Source of the DNA: Halobaculum sp. CBA1158
GTDB lineage: Archaea; Halobacteriota; Halobacteria; Halobacteriales; Haloferacaceae
Length of the DNA: 64,000 nucleotides
Direction: 5' to 3'
Assembly (NCBI RefSeq): GCF_021431925.1
Contig: NZ_CP090371.1
Coordinates: forward strand, 1,116,001 to 1,180,000
The position numbers were made by a program, and so were the translations under genes. The notes below the pieces were generated by a model, which worked only from the letters and a program-made list of their open reading frames with translations, was not told the DNA's origin and searched no databases. The stretch's first letter is position 1; every line of letters begins with the position of its first letter. Positions 33,890 to 41,833 of this stretch are shown one piece after another.

Positions 33890-35011
33890 TCACTCATCGG
33901 CGCGGTCGAGCGTCCCCGCGGCGGCCTCGTCCGCGTCCGCGTCCGCGGCTGCGGCCACGTCACCCGGCGACAGCGTCGTCTCGTTCCACGCCGGGAGGCG
34001 GGTGTCGGGACCGGGCGGCGCGATCGACGCGGCGTAGGTGCGCACCTGGTCGCGCTCGCCGGCGCGGTCGTACGAGAGGCCGTTGAACGCGGCGTCGGCG
34101 GCGTACCGCTCGACGTACGACTCGCCGACGGCGCGGTAGGCGTCCGGGAGGGCGTCGTAGTCCGGGTCGACGCCGTGGGCCTCTGACGCGCGCAACAGCG
34201 CCGCGCCGACCGAGCGGCTCATGTCCTCCAGCCCGGTCGGCCCGGAGACCGCGCGGTGGTCGTGCTCGTAGCTGCCCAGGTCGACCTGGGCCGCGCCGTC
34301 GACGCCGACGGCGTCGTAGGCGGCCGCGAGGGTGCCGACCTCCAGCCCCCAGGTGCGCTGGACCGGCAGCGACGCGGCCACGTCGCTCGTGAGGGCGAAC
34401 TCGCCCGCCAGCGCGTAGCGGAACGCCCCCATGTACGCGAGGAACTCCGACTCCGGGGCCGAGTCCCGGAGCGCCCGCACCAGCGGGGCGTAGAACAGCC
34501 GGAACAGCCGGCCGTACAGTCGGTCGTTCTCGACGCGGGCGTAGTACCCCTTCGAGAAGTCGAACCCCCGAGCGAGCGGAAACAGCAGGCGGCGGACGTA
34601 CGCCCGGGAGTACGACTTCGTGTCGGCGTCGTGGACGACGACGAACTCCTCCTTGAGGGCGCGACCGAGCGCGAGCCACACGTCCCTGCCCTTCCCGCGC
34701 TCGCCGTCGAGTCCGGCGTCGGCCAGCAGGTCGGCGACTCGCGGGCCGTCACACCACAGCGTCTCCAGCGGGAGGTCGAAGCCGTCGAGCCACTCGCGGA
34801 ACGCGCCGACGCGCTCGGCCGGCGCGCGAAGCGGCACGACCACCCGCGCCGGCGACAGCGCTTCCAGCTCCGAGAGCACCCGCTCGGCGGCGAGGCCGGC
34901 GTACTCGCGCTCTGTCATCGGCACGACCACGGCCGCGCGGTCGGTCGGGGCGTCCGGGTCGCCGTCGCCGAACGAGTGGAGGGTCGCGACGCGCTCTTGC
35001 ACGTACTCCAT
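33890..35011 (-). CDS. Glucosyl-3-phosphoglycerate synthase-like glycosyltransferase
   Basis: This 373-residue GT-A glycosyltransferase (GT81-like) resembles GpgS, which transfers glucose from a nucleotide sugar to 3-phosphoglycerate, first step to the compatible solute glucosylglycerate. FVVVHDADTKSYSRAYVRRL (about 124-143) carries the metal motif, FDFSKGYYARV and RTWGLEVGTLAAAYDAVGVD followed by AQVDLGSYEHDHR are the acceptor-side motifs. The last 35 residues are an Ala/Asp tail. No phosphatase (GpgP) gene is adjacent. The start at 35011 is the first ATG after the AT-rich intergenic DNA. Confidence 0.8.
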   Translation of the reverse strand: MEYVQERVATLHSFGDGDPDAPTDRAAVVVPMTEREYAGLAAERVLSELEALSPARVVVPLRAPAERVGAFREWLDGFDLPLETLWCDGPRVADLLADAGLDGERGKGRDVWLALGRALKEEFVVVHDADTKSYSRAYVRRLLFPLARGFDFSKGYYARVENDRLYGRLFRLFYAPLVRALRDSAPESEFLAYMGAFRYALAGEFALTSDVAASLPVQRTWGLEVGTLAAAYDAVGVDGAAQVDLGSYEHDHRAVSGPTGLEDMSRSVGAALLRASEAHGVDPDYDALPDAYRAVGESYVERYAADAAFNGLSYDRAGERDQVRTYAASIAPPGPDTRLPAWNETTLSPGDVAAAADADADEAAAGTLDRADE

Positions 35012-35145
35012 TCGGTACGTGAGTGGACCGGCGACCGAATAAACCCGTGTGATCGGGCGATCGCGCCGGCGGACTGCCGGGAGTCTCGATCTCGGCTGCC
35101 GGAGTACCGCCTGTGAACAGCCGAAGCTAACCGGCGCGCTACTAT

Positions 35146-35162
35146 GAAGAAAATAGTTCTTC
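35146..35162. promoter_or_regulatory. Inverted repeat upstream of the symporter operon
   Basis: GAAGAA-AATAG-TTCTTC is a perfect 6-bp inverted repeat with a 5-bp spacer. It lies about 20 bp upstream of an AAATTAG element (near 35181-35188) that sits 20-25 nt before the DUF3311 ATG. It is positioned as an operator or activator site for the DUF3311/symporter pair, within an AT-rich patch that is unusual here. Confidence 0.5.
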
Positions 35163-35204
35163 GAAAAGCCAAACAGAGGGAGAAATTAGCAACGTTTAGG
35201 GATC

Positions 35205-35450
35205 ATGAATCAGTACCATGGGGTGATGACCCGTAATTGGTCGAAGTATATCTGGATCGCGGCCTTCGCCGTGCTCGTCGCGTTCGCGATTCCGTGGTTC
35301 CTGTGGGACGACGCGACGGTGGTCGCGGGGCTCCCGGTATGGCTGTGGTGGCACGTCGGCTGGATGGCGCTCGCGTCGGTGACGTTCTACGCCTTCACGC
35401 GGGGCGCGTGGGACCGCGGCGTCGACGCGGAGGTGATCCGCCGTGGCTGA
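35205..35450 (+). CDS. DUF3311 small membrane subunit of a symporter
   Basis: This 81-residue protein has two membrane spans (about 15-31 and 45-63) and belongs to the DUF3311 family, which is regularly encoded just upstream of sodium:solute symporters (YhjB/PanF type). It is likely an accessory subunit. The motif IPWFLWDDATVVAGLPVWLWWH is characteristic. The start at 35205 fits the upstream AAATTAG element; an ATG at 35226 is the alternative. Its stop overlaps the symporter GTG by 8 bp, so the two are translated together. Confidence 0.88.
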   Translation: MNQYHGVMTRNWSKYIWIAAFAVLVAFAIPWFLWDDATVVAGLPVWLWWHVGWMALASVTFYAFTRGAWDRGVDAEVIRRG

Positions 35451-36921
35451 GTTGGCCGTCTCGCTGGGGGTGGTCGTCGGCTACCTCCTCGTCGCGCTCG
35501 CGATCGGCCTCGTCGCGTACTGGCTCACCGCCGGGACCGCCGAGGACTACTATCTCGCGTCGCGCTCGGTCGGGACGATCGTCCTGCTGTTCACGACGTT
35601 CGCGACGCTGCTGTCGGCGTTCACCTTCTTCGGGGGGCCGAACCTCGCGTTCTCGGCGGGGCCCGAGTGGATCCTCGTGATGGGGGTGATGGACGGGATC
35701 CTCTTCGCCCTGCTGTGGTACGTCATCGGCTACAAGCAGTGGCTGGTCGGCAAGGCCAACGGGTACGTGACGCTCGGGGAGATGCTGGGCGACCGCTTCG
35801 ACTCGACGGGGCTGCGTGGGCTGGTCGCCGGAGTGAGCCTCCTGTGGCTGTTCCCGTACGTGATGCTCCAACAGATCGGCGCGGGGCAGGCGATCGTCGG
35901 CCTCACCGGCGGCGCTGTGCCGTACTGGGCCGGCGCGGCGCTGATCACGGTGTTCATGGTCGCGTACGTCGGGCTCTCGGGGCTTCGCGGCGTCGCCTGG
36001 ACCGACACGCTCCAGGGCGTGTTCATGCTCGGCGTCCTCTGGCTGGCGGTCGCGTGGATCGCCTCCGCCGCCGGCGGCGTCTCGGCGCTCACGGCGGGGA
36101 TGACGCAGGCGAACCCGGCGTTCGGGTCGCTCGGGGGCGGACTGTACTCCCCGCAGTGGATGATCGCGCAGGCGGTCGTCATCGCCTTCGGCGTCGCCGC
36201 GTTCCCGCAGGTGAACCAGCGCTTCTTCATGGCCGACCGCGTCGAGACGCTCAAGCGCTCGTTCGCGCTGTGGCCGGTGCTCGTGCTCCTGTTGTTCGTC
36301 CCGGCGTTCCTGCTCGGGTCGTGGGCCGTGGGGCTCGGGATCCAGGTTCCCGACGGCAGCAACGTCCTGCCGGTGCTGTTGAACGAGTACACGCCCGGGT
36401 GGTTCGCGGCGCTGGTCGTCGCGGGCGCGATGGCGGCGATGATGTCCTCCTCGGACTCGATGCTGCTGTCGGGGTCGTCGTATCTCACCCGCGACCTGTA
36501 CCGACCGCTCGTCGCCCCCGACGCCAGCGACGAGCGCGAGGCGTGGATCGGTCGAGTCGGCGTCGCCGTCTTCGCGGCCTCGACGTTCCTCGCGTCGCTG
36601 GCGGTCGGGGGCGGCGGCGGCCTCGACGCGCTCGTGACGCTTGGGGACACCGCTTTTGGCGGCTACGCCCAGTTGACGATCCCGCTGATCCTGGCGCTGT
36701 ACTGGGGCGGGACGACCGAGTGGGGGATGGTCGCCGGGATCGCCAGCGCCGAGGCCGTCTACCTCGCGCACGTGTTCCTCCCGCTGCCGGCGACGTACCT
36801 CACCTGGGACTTCGCGCTGTGGTGCATGCTGCTGTCGCTGGTCGCGACGGTCGCGGTGTCGGCGGTGACGGCGGCCGCGCCGGCCGAGCGCGCCGAGAAG
36901 TTCGGGGTCGGCGCGGACTGA
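35443..36921 (+). CDS. Sodium:solute symporter family transporter
   Basis: This 492-residue membrane protein has about 13 spans, as is usual for the SSS family, and imports a solute with Na+. FFGGPNLAFSAGPEWI in span 2 (Na+-site region), the GLSGLRGVAWTDTLQG motif and MAAMMSSSDSMLLSGSSYLTRDLY (the Ser-rich Na+ ligand region near 335-360) identify the family. It starts at a GTG overlapping the DUF3311 gene by 8 bp. The substrate cannot be read from sequence; pairing with DUF3311 suggests a carboxylate or pantothenate-type solute. Confidence 0.93.
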   Translation: MAELAVSLGVVVGYLLVALAIGLVAYWLTAGTAEDYYLASRSVGTIVLLFTTFATLLSAFTFFGGPNLAFSAGPEWILVMGVMDGILFALLWYVIGYKQWLVGKANGYVTLGEMLGDRFDSTGLRGLVAGVSLLWLFPYVMLQQIGAGQAIVGLTGGAVPYWAGAALITVFMVAYVGLSGLRGVAWTDTLQGVFMLGVLWLAVAWIASAAGGVSALTAGMTQANPAFGSLGGGLYSPQWMIAQAVVIAFGVAAFPQVNQRFFMADRVETLKRSFALWPVLVLLLFVPAFLLGSWAVGLGIQVPDGSNVLPVLLNEYTPGWFAALVVAGAMAAMMSSSDSMLLSGSSYLTRDLYRPLVAPDASDEREAWIGRVGVAVFAASTFLASLAVGGGGGLDALVTLGDTAFGGYAQLTIPLILALYWGGTTEWGMVAGIASAEAVYLAHVFLPLPATYLTWDFALWCMLLSLVATVAVSAVTAAAPAERAEKFGVGAD

Positions 36922-36970
36922 CGCGCGCCGCGGCACCCTTTTCCCGCCCCCCGCCGCATCGACACACAGC

Positions 36971-37945
36971 ATGCAGACGCACGTCGTTCCGGTGGGGTTC
37001 GACTACGACCGGCTGATCGCGCCGCTGGTGCGCGACCAGTTCGACGTGGACCGGGTCGTCCTGCTGGAGGGCGCGGTCGGTAGCGAGGCCAACGTCGAGT
37101 ACTCGCTGAACCTCTCGAAGAAGCTGGAGACGGACTTTCAGAACCTGCTTGGCGCGGAGACCGAGCGCATCCCGGTGGCCGACGTGTACGACTACGACGC
37201 CGCCTTCGAGCAGGCGTACGACCTCATCAACGCCGAACTCGACGCCGGCCGAGAGGTGTGGGTGAACGTCTCGTCGATGCCGCGACCCGTCTCGTTCGCG
37301 TTCGCGACCGCCGCCCACTCGGTCACGCTGGAGCGGCAGGCCGACCGCGACCGCATCCACACCTACTACACCGCCCCCGAGAAGTACCTGGAGACGGAGT
37401 TGGCCGAGGAGCTTCGCGCCGACCGCGACCTCCTCCGTGAGTTGCTCGACGCCGTCGACGAGGGCGACGGCGATAGCGACGGCGAGGGCGATGCGGGGTC
37501 GGCCTCGGGGGTCGTCGACGCGACCGCCGACGGCGTCGAGGTCGACCGCGTCCGCGAGCGACTCTCGACGGCGACGGACCTGCTGGCGGAGTTCGACGAG
37601 CGCGGGACGACGATCGGTGCGAAGGAGGTCGACGGCAGTCACATCATCGAGCTTCCGGTCGCCTCCTTCTCGAACGTGAAGCCCTTCGAGGAGGTCATCC
37701 TCTACAAGCTCGGCGAGGACGGCGAGTTCGAGTCGGTCAGCGAACTGGCGAAGGCGCTGGCCGACGAGCTGAACGAGGAGTACACGGACTCGTTCCGCTC
37801 GAAGGTCATCTACAACGTCGACCGGCTCGGGCCGGGCGGGAAGGGGTACATCGAACAGGAGTCACACGGGAAGTCCTATCGGACGCGGCTCTCGCGCATC
37901 GGGGAGTTGTGGGTGCGCGCGCACGCGGACAGCGAGGGCGAGTGA
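36971..37945 (+). CDS. DUF6293 CARF-like regulator (HFX_2341 family)
   Basis: This 324-residue protein has an N-terminal Rossmann-like domain (1-150; THVVPVGFDYDRLIAPLV, then VWVNVSSMPRPVSFAFATAA, which resembles the ligand loop of CARF domains) and a C-terminal winged-helix (about 225-320; FESVSELAKALADELNEEYTDSFRSKVIYNVDRL). From memory it matches the HFX_2341 family of haloarchaeal regulators. CARF domains bind cyclic oligoadenylates in CRISPR settings, but no cas gene or array is nearby. Its last codons, EGE then TGA, fall inside the first unit of an 80-bp repeat. It lies 49 bp after the symporter. Confidence 0.8.
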   Translation: MQTHVVPVGFDYDRLIAPLVRDQFDVDRVVLLEGAVGSEANVEYSLNLSKKLETDFQNLLGAETERIPVADVYDYDAAFEQAYDLINAELDAGREVWVNVSSMPRPVSFAFATAAHSVTLERQADRDRIHTYYTAPEKYLETELAEELRADRDLLRELLDAVDEGDGDSDGEGDAGSASGVVDATADGVEVDRVRERLSTATDLLAEFDERGTTIGAKEVDGSHIIELPVASFSNVKPFEEVILYKLGEDGEFESVSELAKALADELNEEYTDSFRSKVIYNVDRLGPGGKGYIEQESHGKSYRTRLSRIGELWVRAHADSEGE

Positions 37946-38158
37946 GCGCGAAGCGCGAACGAGGCCTCGACAGACGGCGGCGAGCGTGCGGGCGAGCCGC
38001 CCAGGGAAACAGCGAGGGCGAGTGAGCGCGAAGCGCGAACGAGACCTCGACAGACGGCGGCGAGCGTGTGGGCGAGCCGCCCAGGGAAACAGCGAGACCT
38101 CGACAGACGGCGGCGAGCGTGTGGGCGAGCCGCCCAAAACGACAGCGAGGGCGAGTGA
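37931..38158. repeat. 80-bp tandem repeat at the 3' end of the DUF6293 gene
   Basis: The unit starting AGCGAGGGCGAGTGAGCG at 37931 recurs at 38011 with a few substitutions (period 80 bp). A third, internally deleted unit starts at 38091, and a partial unit runs from about 38143. The first copy includes the last codons and stop of the DUF6293 gene, so the amplification began at that 3' end. The remaining copies fill the gap to the convergent enolase-family gene. Confidence 0.9.
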
Positions 38159-38170
38159 GCGCGAGTTATC

Positions 38171-39262
38171 TCAGAACTCGAACCCGCGCGGCGCGGCCGA
38201 CGGCGCGAGCGGCGTCGCCGGCAAGCGGTCCGGCACCTCGGGGTCGTTGAACGCCCCGGGGGCGATGTCGTTCGGAGCGTCGGGGTAGAACACCGACGCC
38301 AGCGCGTGCAGCTGGTCGCGGCCGACGCCCAACTCGAACTGCCCGCCGCCGTACAGGGTCACGTCGCGCTCGCGGGCCCACTCCAGCGTGTCCGACAGCG
38401 ACTCCAGGGTACCGAACCGCGAGGGCTTGACGTTCAGCCACTCGGGCTCCCACGGCAGGTCCTCGACGCTCTCGACGCCCGTGATCGGGTAGTCCCACGA
38501 GACGCGGTGCTCCTCCCCCTCGAAGACGTGCCGGGTCTCGTCGGTGATCGCGGGGTCTTCGATCACCGCGTTCGGGAACGACTCCAGCACCCACTCGTAG
38601 AACTCGGCGTCGGGCTCCTGGTCGACCTCCGTGCCCTCGTACAGCCCCTTCAGGTCGAGCACCCGGACCTGCTCGGTCGGGAGGTCCTCGACGACGGCGT
38701 CGGTCCAGTCGTCGGTCGGGTCGAGCTTGAATCCGATCCCCGGGACGCGCTCGGCGATGCCGGTCACGCGGTCGGCCGTCGGCGGATCCCCGAGGCGCGT
38801 CGACGCCGCAAAGGAGACGGGGTCGCGGCCGCGGTCGAGGATGCTCGCGAGGTCGGTGTCGGACTGCCGCAGCGCGAGATCCATCGCGGCCGATTCGACG
38901 GCCCACCGACGGTAGGGGTAGCCCGTCTTCCGCTCGGGTTCGCCGGCCGGGAACAGGTCCACCTCGTCGAGGTGGCTCGAGAACTCCCGGAACGTCCACT
39001 CGCCCGAGAGCGCCGCCTCGAAGCCGAGGCCGTCGGCCGGCGTTCGAGGGTCGCGCTCGGGGTCGGCGAACAGCGCGTCGTGGTCGGGCGCGTCGTAGGT
39101 CACGTCCTCGCCGCGGCCCAGTTCGCCCTCGCCCCGCAGTCGGACCGTCGTGCTCACGCGCTCGAACCCAGAGGAGGTGTCGCGGGCGCGACGGCGGAGG
39201 CCGACCGATTCGACGGTCAACGGGAGGTCCGCGATCGCGCGATAGAGGGTGGGTTTGCTCAC
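38171..39262 (-). CDS. Enolase-superfamily enzyme, MLE/OSBS-like
   Basis: This 363-residue protein resembles mandelate racemase/muconate lactonising enzymes. The C-terminal barrel shows the expected order: FKLDP (first Lys strand), VRVLDLKGLY (first metal Asp), AVIEDPAIT (Glu), VSWDYPI (Asp), LNVKPSRFG (second Lys) and GGQFELGVGRDQ at the end. The N-terminal capping domain is shorter and acidic. o-Succinylbenzoate synthase (menaquinone pathway), muconate cycloisomerase or a sugar-acid dehydratase are possible; no men gene is adjacent. The start at 39262 gives MSKPTLYRAI. It converges on the repeat region. Confidence 0.8.
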   Translation of the reverse strand: MSKPTLYRAIADLPLTVESVGLRRRARDTSSGFERVSTTVRLRGEGELGRGEDVTYDAPDHDALFADPERDPRTPADGLGFEAALSGEWTFREFSSHLDEVDLFPAGEPERKTGYPYRRWAVESAAMDLALRQSDTDLASILDRGRDPVSFAASTRLGDPPTADRVTGIAERVPGIGFKLDPTDDWTDAVVEDLPTEQVRVLDLKGLYEGTEVDQEPDAEFYEWVLESFPNAVIEDPAITDETRHVFEGEEHRVSWDYPITGVESVEDLPWEPEWLNVKPSRFGTLESLSDTLEWARERDVTLYGGGQFELGVGRDQLHALASVFYPDAPNDIAPGAFNDPEVPDRLPATPLAPSAAPRGFEF

Positions 39263-39319
39263 GTGGCGTTCGTCGCTCCGGTGGGGAATAATGATTCGCC
39301 CGCGGCGTCCGCTCGCCGA

Positions 39320-40087
39320 TCACGCGTCGCCGTCGCCGACCGCACCGGACTCGAGCAGTTTCACACGCGTCGCGAGCGCGAGAAACGTCGCCGACAACGT
39401 GAGCGCGACCGCGCCCGCGGCGGCGATCTCGTGGGCCGGCGACGGGTGCGTGAATCCGACGCCGGACTCGAGGGCCACCTGCCCCGGCAACAGCGTGTGA
39501 TGCGGAGTCCCGGCGATCGGGATGAGGTAGTCGACCACGTCGTTGAGGCCGTACCACGCGGCGGCGACGGCAACCGCCCGGACCGGGAACTCGGAGATCC
39601 GGTAGAGGAGGAACCCCTCGACGGTCATCGCGAGATGCGAGAACAACAAGAAGAGGTACATCGGGAAGGGGTTGACGGCCGTGAAGCCGTCGGCGAACGT
39701 CAGGAGGACGAACGGCGTCCACAGCCCGAGCTTCCAGCAGCCGAAAAACGCCAGCACGCTCACGTACTCGTTCGGGCGACCCAGCAGCCACAGCCCCAAC
39801 GCGAGCGCGATGAACAGCGTCGCCACCGGCGAGTCGGGGACGAACGCCCACATGCTCTGAGGCGTGCCGGCCAACTGAAGCCCGATCAGCGGCGTCGACA
39901 GGGGCAGCGGTTGGAAGCCGTAGTACCAGAAGCCGAAGGCCGTGCCGACGAGGTTGATCGCGACGACGACCGCGGCGATCCGGAGCCCGACGTTCTCCAG
40001 GGCCCGCGGGAGCGGCGCGACGTACCACGGGAGGTCCGGGCGGTCGGGGAGACCGTCGTCCGAGGCGAGATCGGAGAGGAGGCTCAT
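39320..40087 (-). CDS. DUF1405 membrane protein (copy 1)
   Basis: This 255-residue protein has six to seven membrane spans. From memory it belongs to DUF1405, with the marks FGFWYYGFQ, MWAFVPDSPVATLFIALAL and FAFFGCWKLG-like positions and YGLNDVVDYLIPI. The first 35 residues are cytoplasmic and acidic. Function is unknown. A paralogue of similar length lies immediately upstream on the opposite strand (40329-41027), so the two are divergently transcribed from a shared 240-bp region. It is followed by the enolase-family gene on the same strand after 57 bp. Confidence 0.8.
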   Translation of the reverse strand: MSLLSDLASDDGLPDRPDLPWYVAPLPRALENVGLRIAAVVVAINLVGTAFGFWYYGFQPLPLSTPLIGLQLAGTPQSMWAFVPDSPVATLFIALALGLWLLGRPNEYVSVLAFFGCWKLGLWTPFVLLTFADGFTAVNPFPMYLFLLFSHLAMTVEGFLLYRISEFPVRAVAVAAAWYGLNDVVDYLIPIAGTPHHTLLPGQVALESGVGFTHPSPAHEIAAAGAVALTLSATFLALATRVKLLESGAVGDGDA

Positions 40088-40328
40088 TCGGGTGTGGCTG
40101 TGGTCGACCGTGTACGGCTTAGCCGTGGCGATGGTCGACCGGTTCTGCCGGTCCCGGACCCGCGAACTCGATCGGTACTGGGCCTACCGCGACCGCGACG
40201 TCGACCGCGTCAGCGACATCGACCGCGACGGCACCGTCGACCGCGACAGTATCGGCCCCGCCGACGCCGACCGCACCCGATTCGGACCACGCCCGATTAA
40301 GCCGCGCCGGGTCGAAGCCGTCGTCACC

Positions 40329-41027
40329 GTGGCCGACGAACACGAGACGCGCAATCCGGTCCCAGCGGCGCTGGCGGAGTTCTACCTCACCACGCCGTTC
40401 ACGCTCGCGCTGCTGTTGCTCGCGAACGCGCTCGCGTTCCTCGTCGGCGTGCGCTACTACGTCGAGACGATGCCCGCGGTCGCGACGTTCGCCTGGCCGC
40501 TGTACGGCGACTCGCCGACCGCCATCGCGCTCGCGACGCTCGTGCTCGCGGCGCTCGTGCCCTTCGCCGGGTACCGGCTCTCGGCCGTGCCGCGCTCGAC
40601 GCTGCTGTCGGTTTTAACGACGTTGGCGGTCGTCTGGCTCGTGAAAACGGGGCTGTGGACGTTCGTCGCGCTCAACGTCCCGTTCGTCCGCCCGGAGCTC
40701 TCGAACGACCTGTACGTCGGGTTCGACGCCGACTCGCTGTGGGCCTACTGGGGCATCCTCGCGACCCACGCCGCCTTCCTCGCGGAGGCGCTGTTGCTCG
40801 CGCGCGTCGGGCGGACCTCCGGCCGGACGCTGGCGGCCGCGGCCCTACTCGCGCTCGCGAACGACCTGTACGACTACGGCTTCCTCCTCGGACTGCCGTT
40901 CGCGAACCACCCGCCGGTGCGGTACGACCCCGGGTGGACGCTCGCGCTGGGGAGCCTCGCGGCCACGGTCGTCGCCTGCGCGGTCGCGGCCGCCGTCCTG
41001 CCGTGGGGCGACTCCGCGTCGCGTTGA
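40329..41027 (+). CDS. DUF1405 membrane protein (copy 2)
   Basis: This 232-residue polytopic protein parallels the neighbouring DUF1405 gene: VGVRYYVETMP corresponds to FGFWYYGFQP, TFAWPLYGDSPTAIALATL to VPDSPVATLFIAL, and ANDLYDYGFLLGLPFANHPPVRYDP to LNDVVDYLIPIAGTPHHT. I chose the GTG at 40329 (VADEHETRNPVPAALAEFY) because the sequence from 40131 to 40328 is a GACCGCGAC low-complexity stretch; an ATG at 40131 is the longer alternative. ATTAAGCC near 40296 is a TATA-like element about 30 nt upstream of the GTG. Function is unknown. Confidence 0.78.
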   Translation: MADEHETRNPVPAALAEFYLTTPFTLALLLLANALAFLVGVRYYVETMPAVATFAWPLYGDSPTAIALATLVLAALVPFAGYRLSAVPRSTLLSVLTTLAVVWLVKTGLWTFVALNVPFVRPELSNDLYVGFDADSLWAYWGILATHAAFLAEALLLARVGRTSGRTLAAAALLALANDLYDYGFLLGLPFANHPPVRYDPGWTLALGSLAATVVACAVAAAVLPWGDSASR

Positions 41028-41032
41028 CGAGA

Positions 41033-41041
41033 CGCTTATCC
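41033..41041 (+). promoter_or_regulatory. TATA-like element of the ArsR-type regulator
   Basis: CGCTTATCC at 41033-41041 lies about 27 nt before the ATG at 41065, giving a leaderless transcript by haloarchaeal spacing. Confidence 0.55.
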
Positions 41042-41064
41042 GCGTCGGGGAGCAACCCGCCGAT

Positions 41065-41832
41065 ATGGACTCCGCGGTACTGCTCGATCTCCTCGGCAAC
41101 GAGAACCGCCGGCGCATCCTCCGGCTGCTCTCGCACAAGCCGTGTTACGTCACCGAGATCAGCGAGTACCTCGGCGTGTCGCCGAAGGCCGTCATCGACC
41201 ACCTCCGGAAGCTGGAGGACGCGGGGCTCATCGAGAGCCACACCGACGACCGGCGACGCAAGTACTTCCACATCGCTCGCGACGTGCGCCTCGAGGTGAA
41301 CGTCTCCCGCCACGGCTTCGGAACGAAGTCGGCGTACCCCGCCAACCCCAGCCTCGACATCCAGGGCCGGTGTCCGCACATGCGGATCGACCTCGACCTC
41401 GACACCGGCGGACGCGGTGACGGCGAGGGCGACGCCGACCGCGACGGGATCGGCGAGAGCGAGGGCGACCGTGGCAGTATCGGCGACGGCGACGGCGACC
41501 TCGTCGACTCCGACGGGCGGGAGGGGATCGGCGACCTCGCCGCCGAGTTCGACCGGCTCCAGGACCTCGAGAACGAACTCTCGCTGGCCCAGCGATGGGT
41601 TCACGGCCGGATGGCTGACGTGCTCGACCGACTGAACGACCGCCTCGGCGTCGATGTCGACTCCCGGTTCCACGCGAGGGTGCTCGCGGCGGTCGCCTCG
41701 ACCGACGGCTCGCGCCGCGCCGTCGTCGAGGAGGTCGGGGTCGACGCCGAGGCTGTCGAGGACGGTCTCCGACGCCTCGCCGACGCCGACCTCCTCGCCC
41801 GCGAGGGCGACCGCTGGCGGATCGCGGGGTGA
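41065..41832 (+). CDS. ArsR-type HTH regulator with acidic insert
   Basis: This 255-residue regulator begins with a winged helix (about 1-85; LGNENRRRILRLLSHKPCYVTEISEYLGVSPKAVIDHLRKLEDAGLI). It continues with a region containing one Cys (GRCPHMRID) and an Asp/Gly-rich insert of about 50 residues (GRGDGEGDADRDG). A coiled region (LAAEFDRLQDLENELSLAQRW) precedes a second winged-helix-like C-terminal domain (about 195-255). This two-HTH layout is a haloarchaeal regulator type. The target and the ligand are unknown. It converges with the DUF456 gene one base past its stop. Confidence 0.85.
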   Translation: MDSAVLLDLLGNENRRRILRLLSHKPCYVTEISEYLGVSPKAVIDHLRKLEDAGLIESHTDDRRRKYFHIARDVRLEVNVSRHGFGTKSAYPANPSLDIQGRCPHMRIDLDLDTGGRGDGEGDADRDGIGESEGDRGSIGDGDGDLVDSDGREGIGDLAAEFDRLQDLENELSLAQRWVHGRMADVLDRLNDRLGVDVDSRFHARVLAAVASTDGSRRAVVEEVGVDAEAVEDGLRRLADADLLAREGDRWRIAG

Positions 41833-41833
41833 G

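Noticed and set aside
37931-38158. CRISPR or IS terminal repeats
   Set aside because: The 80-bp units are tandem copies of a coding end, with no spacers, no transposase and no inverted ends.
39249-40130. Long plus-strand frame opposite DUF1405 copy 1
   Set aside because: It is a shadow of the real minus-strand gene and only borders the true start of copy 2.
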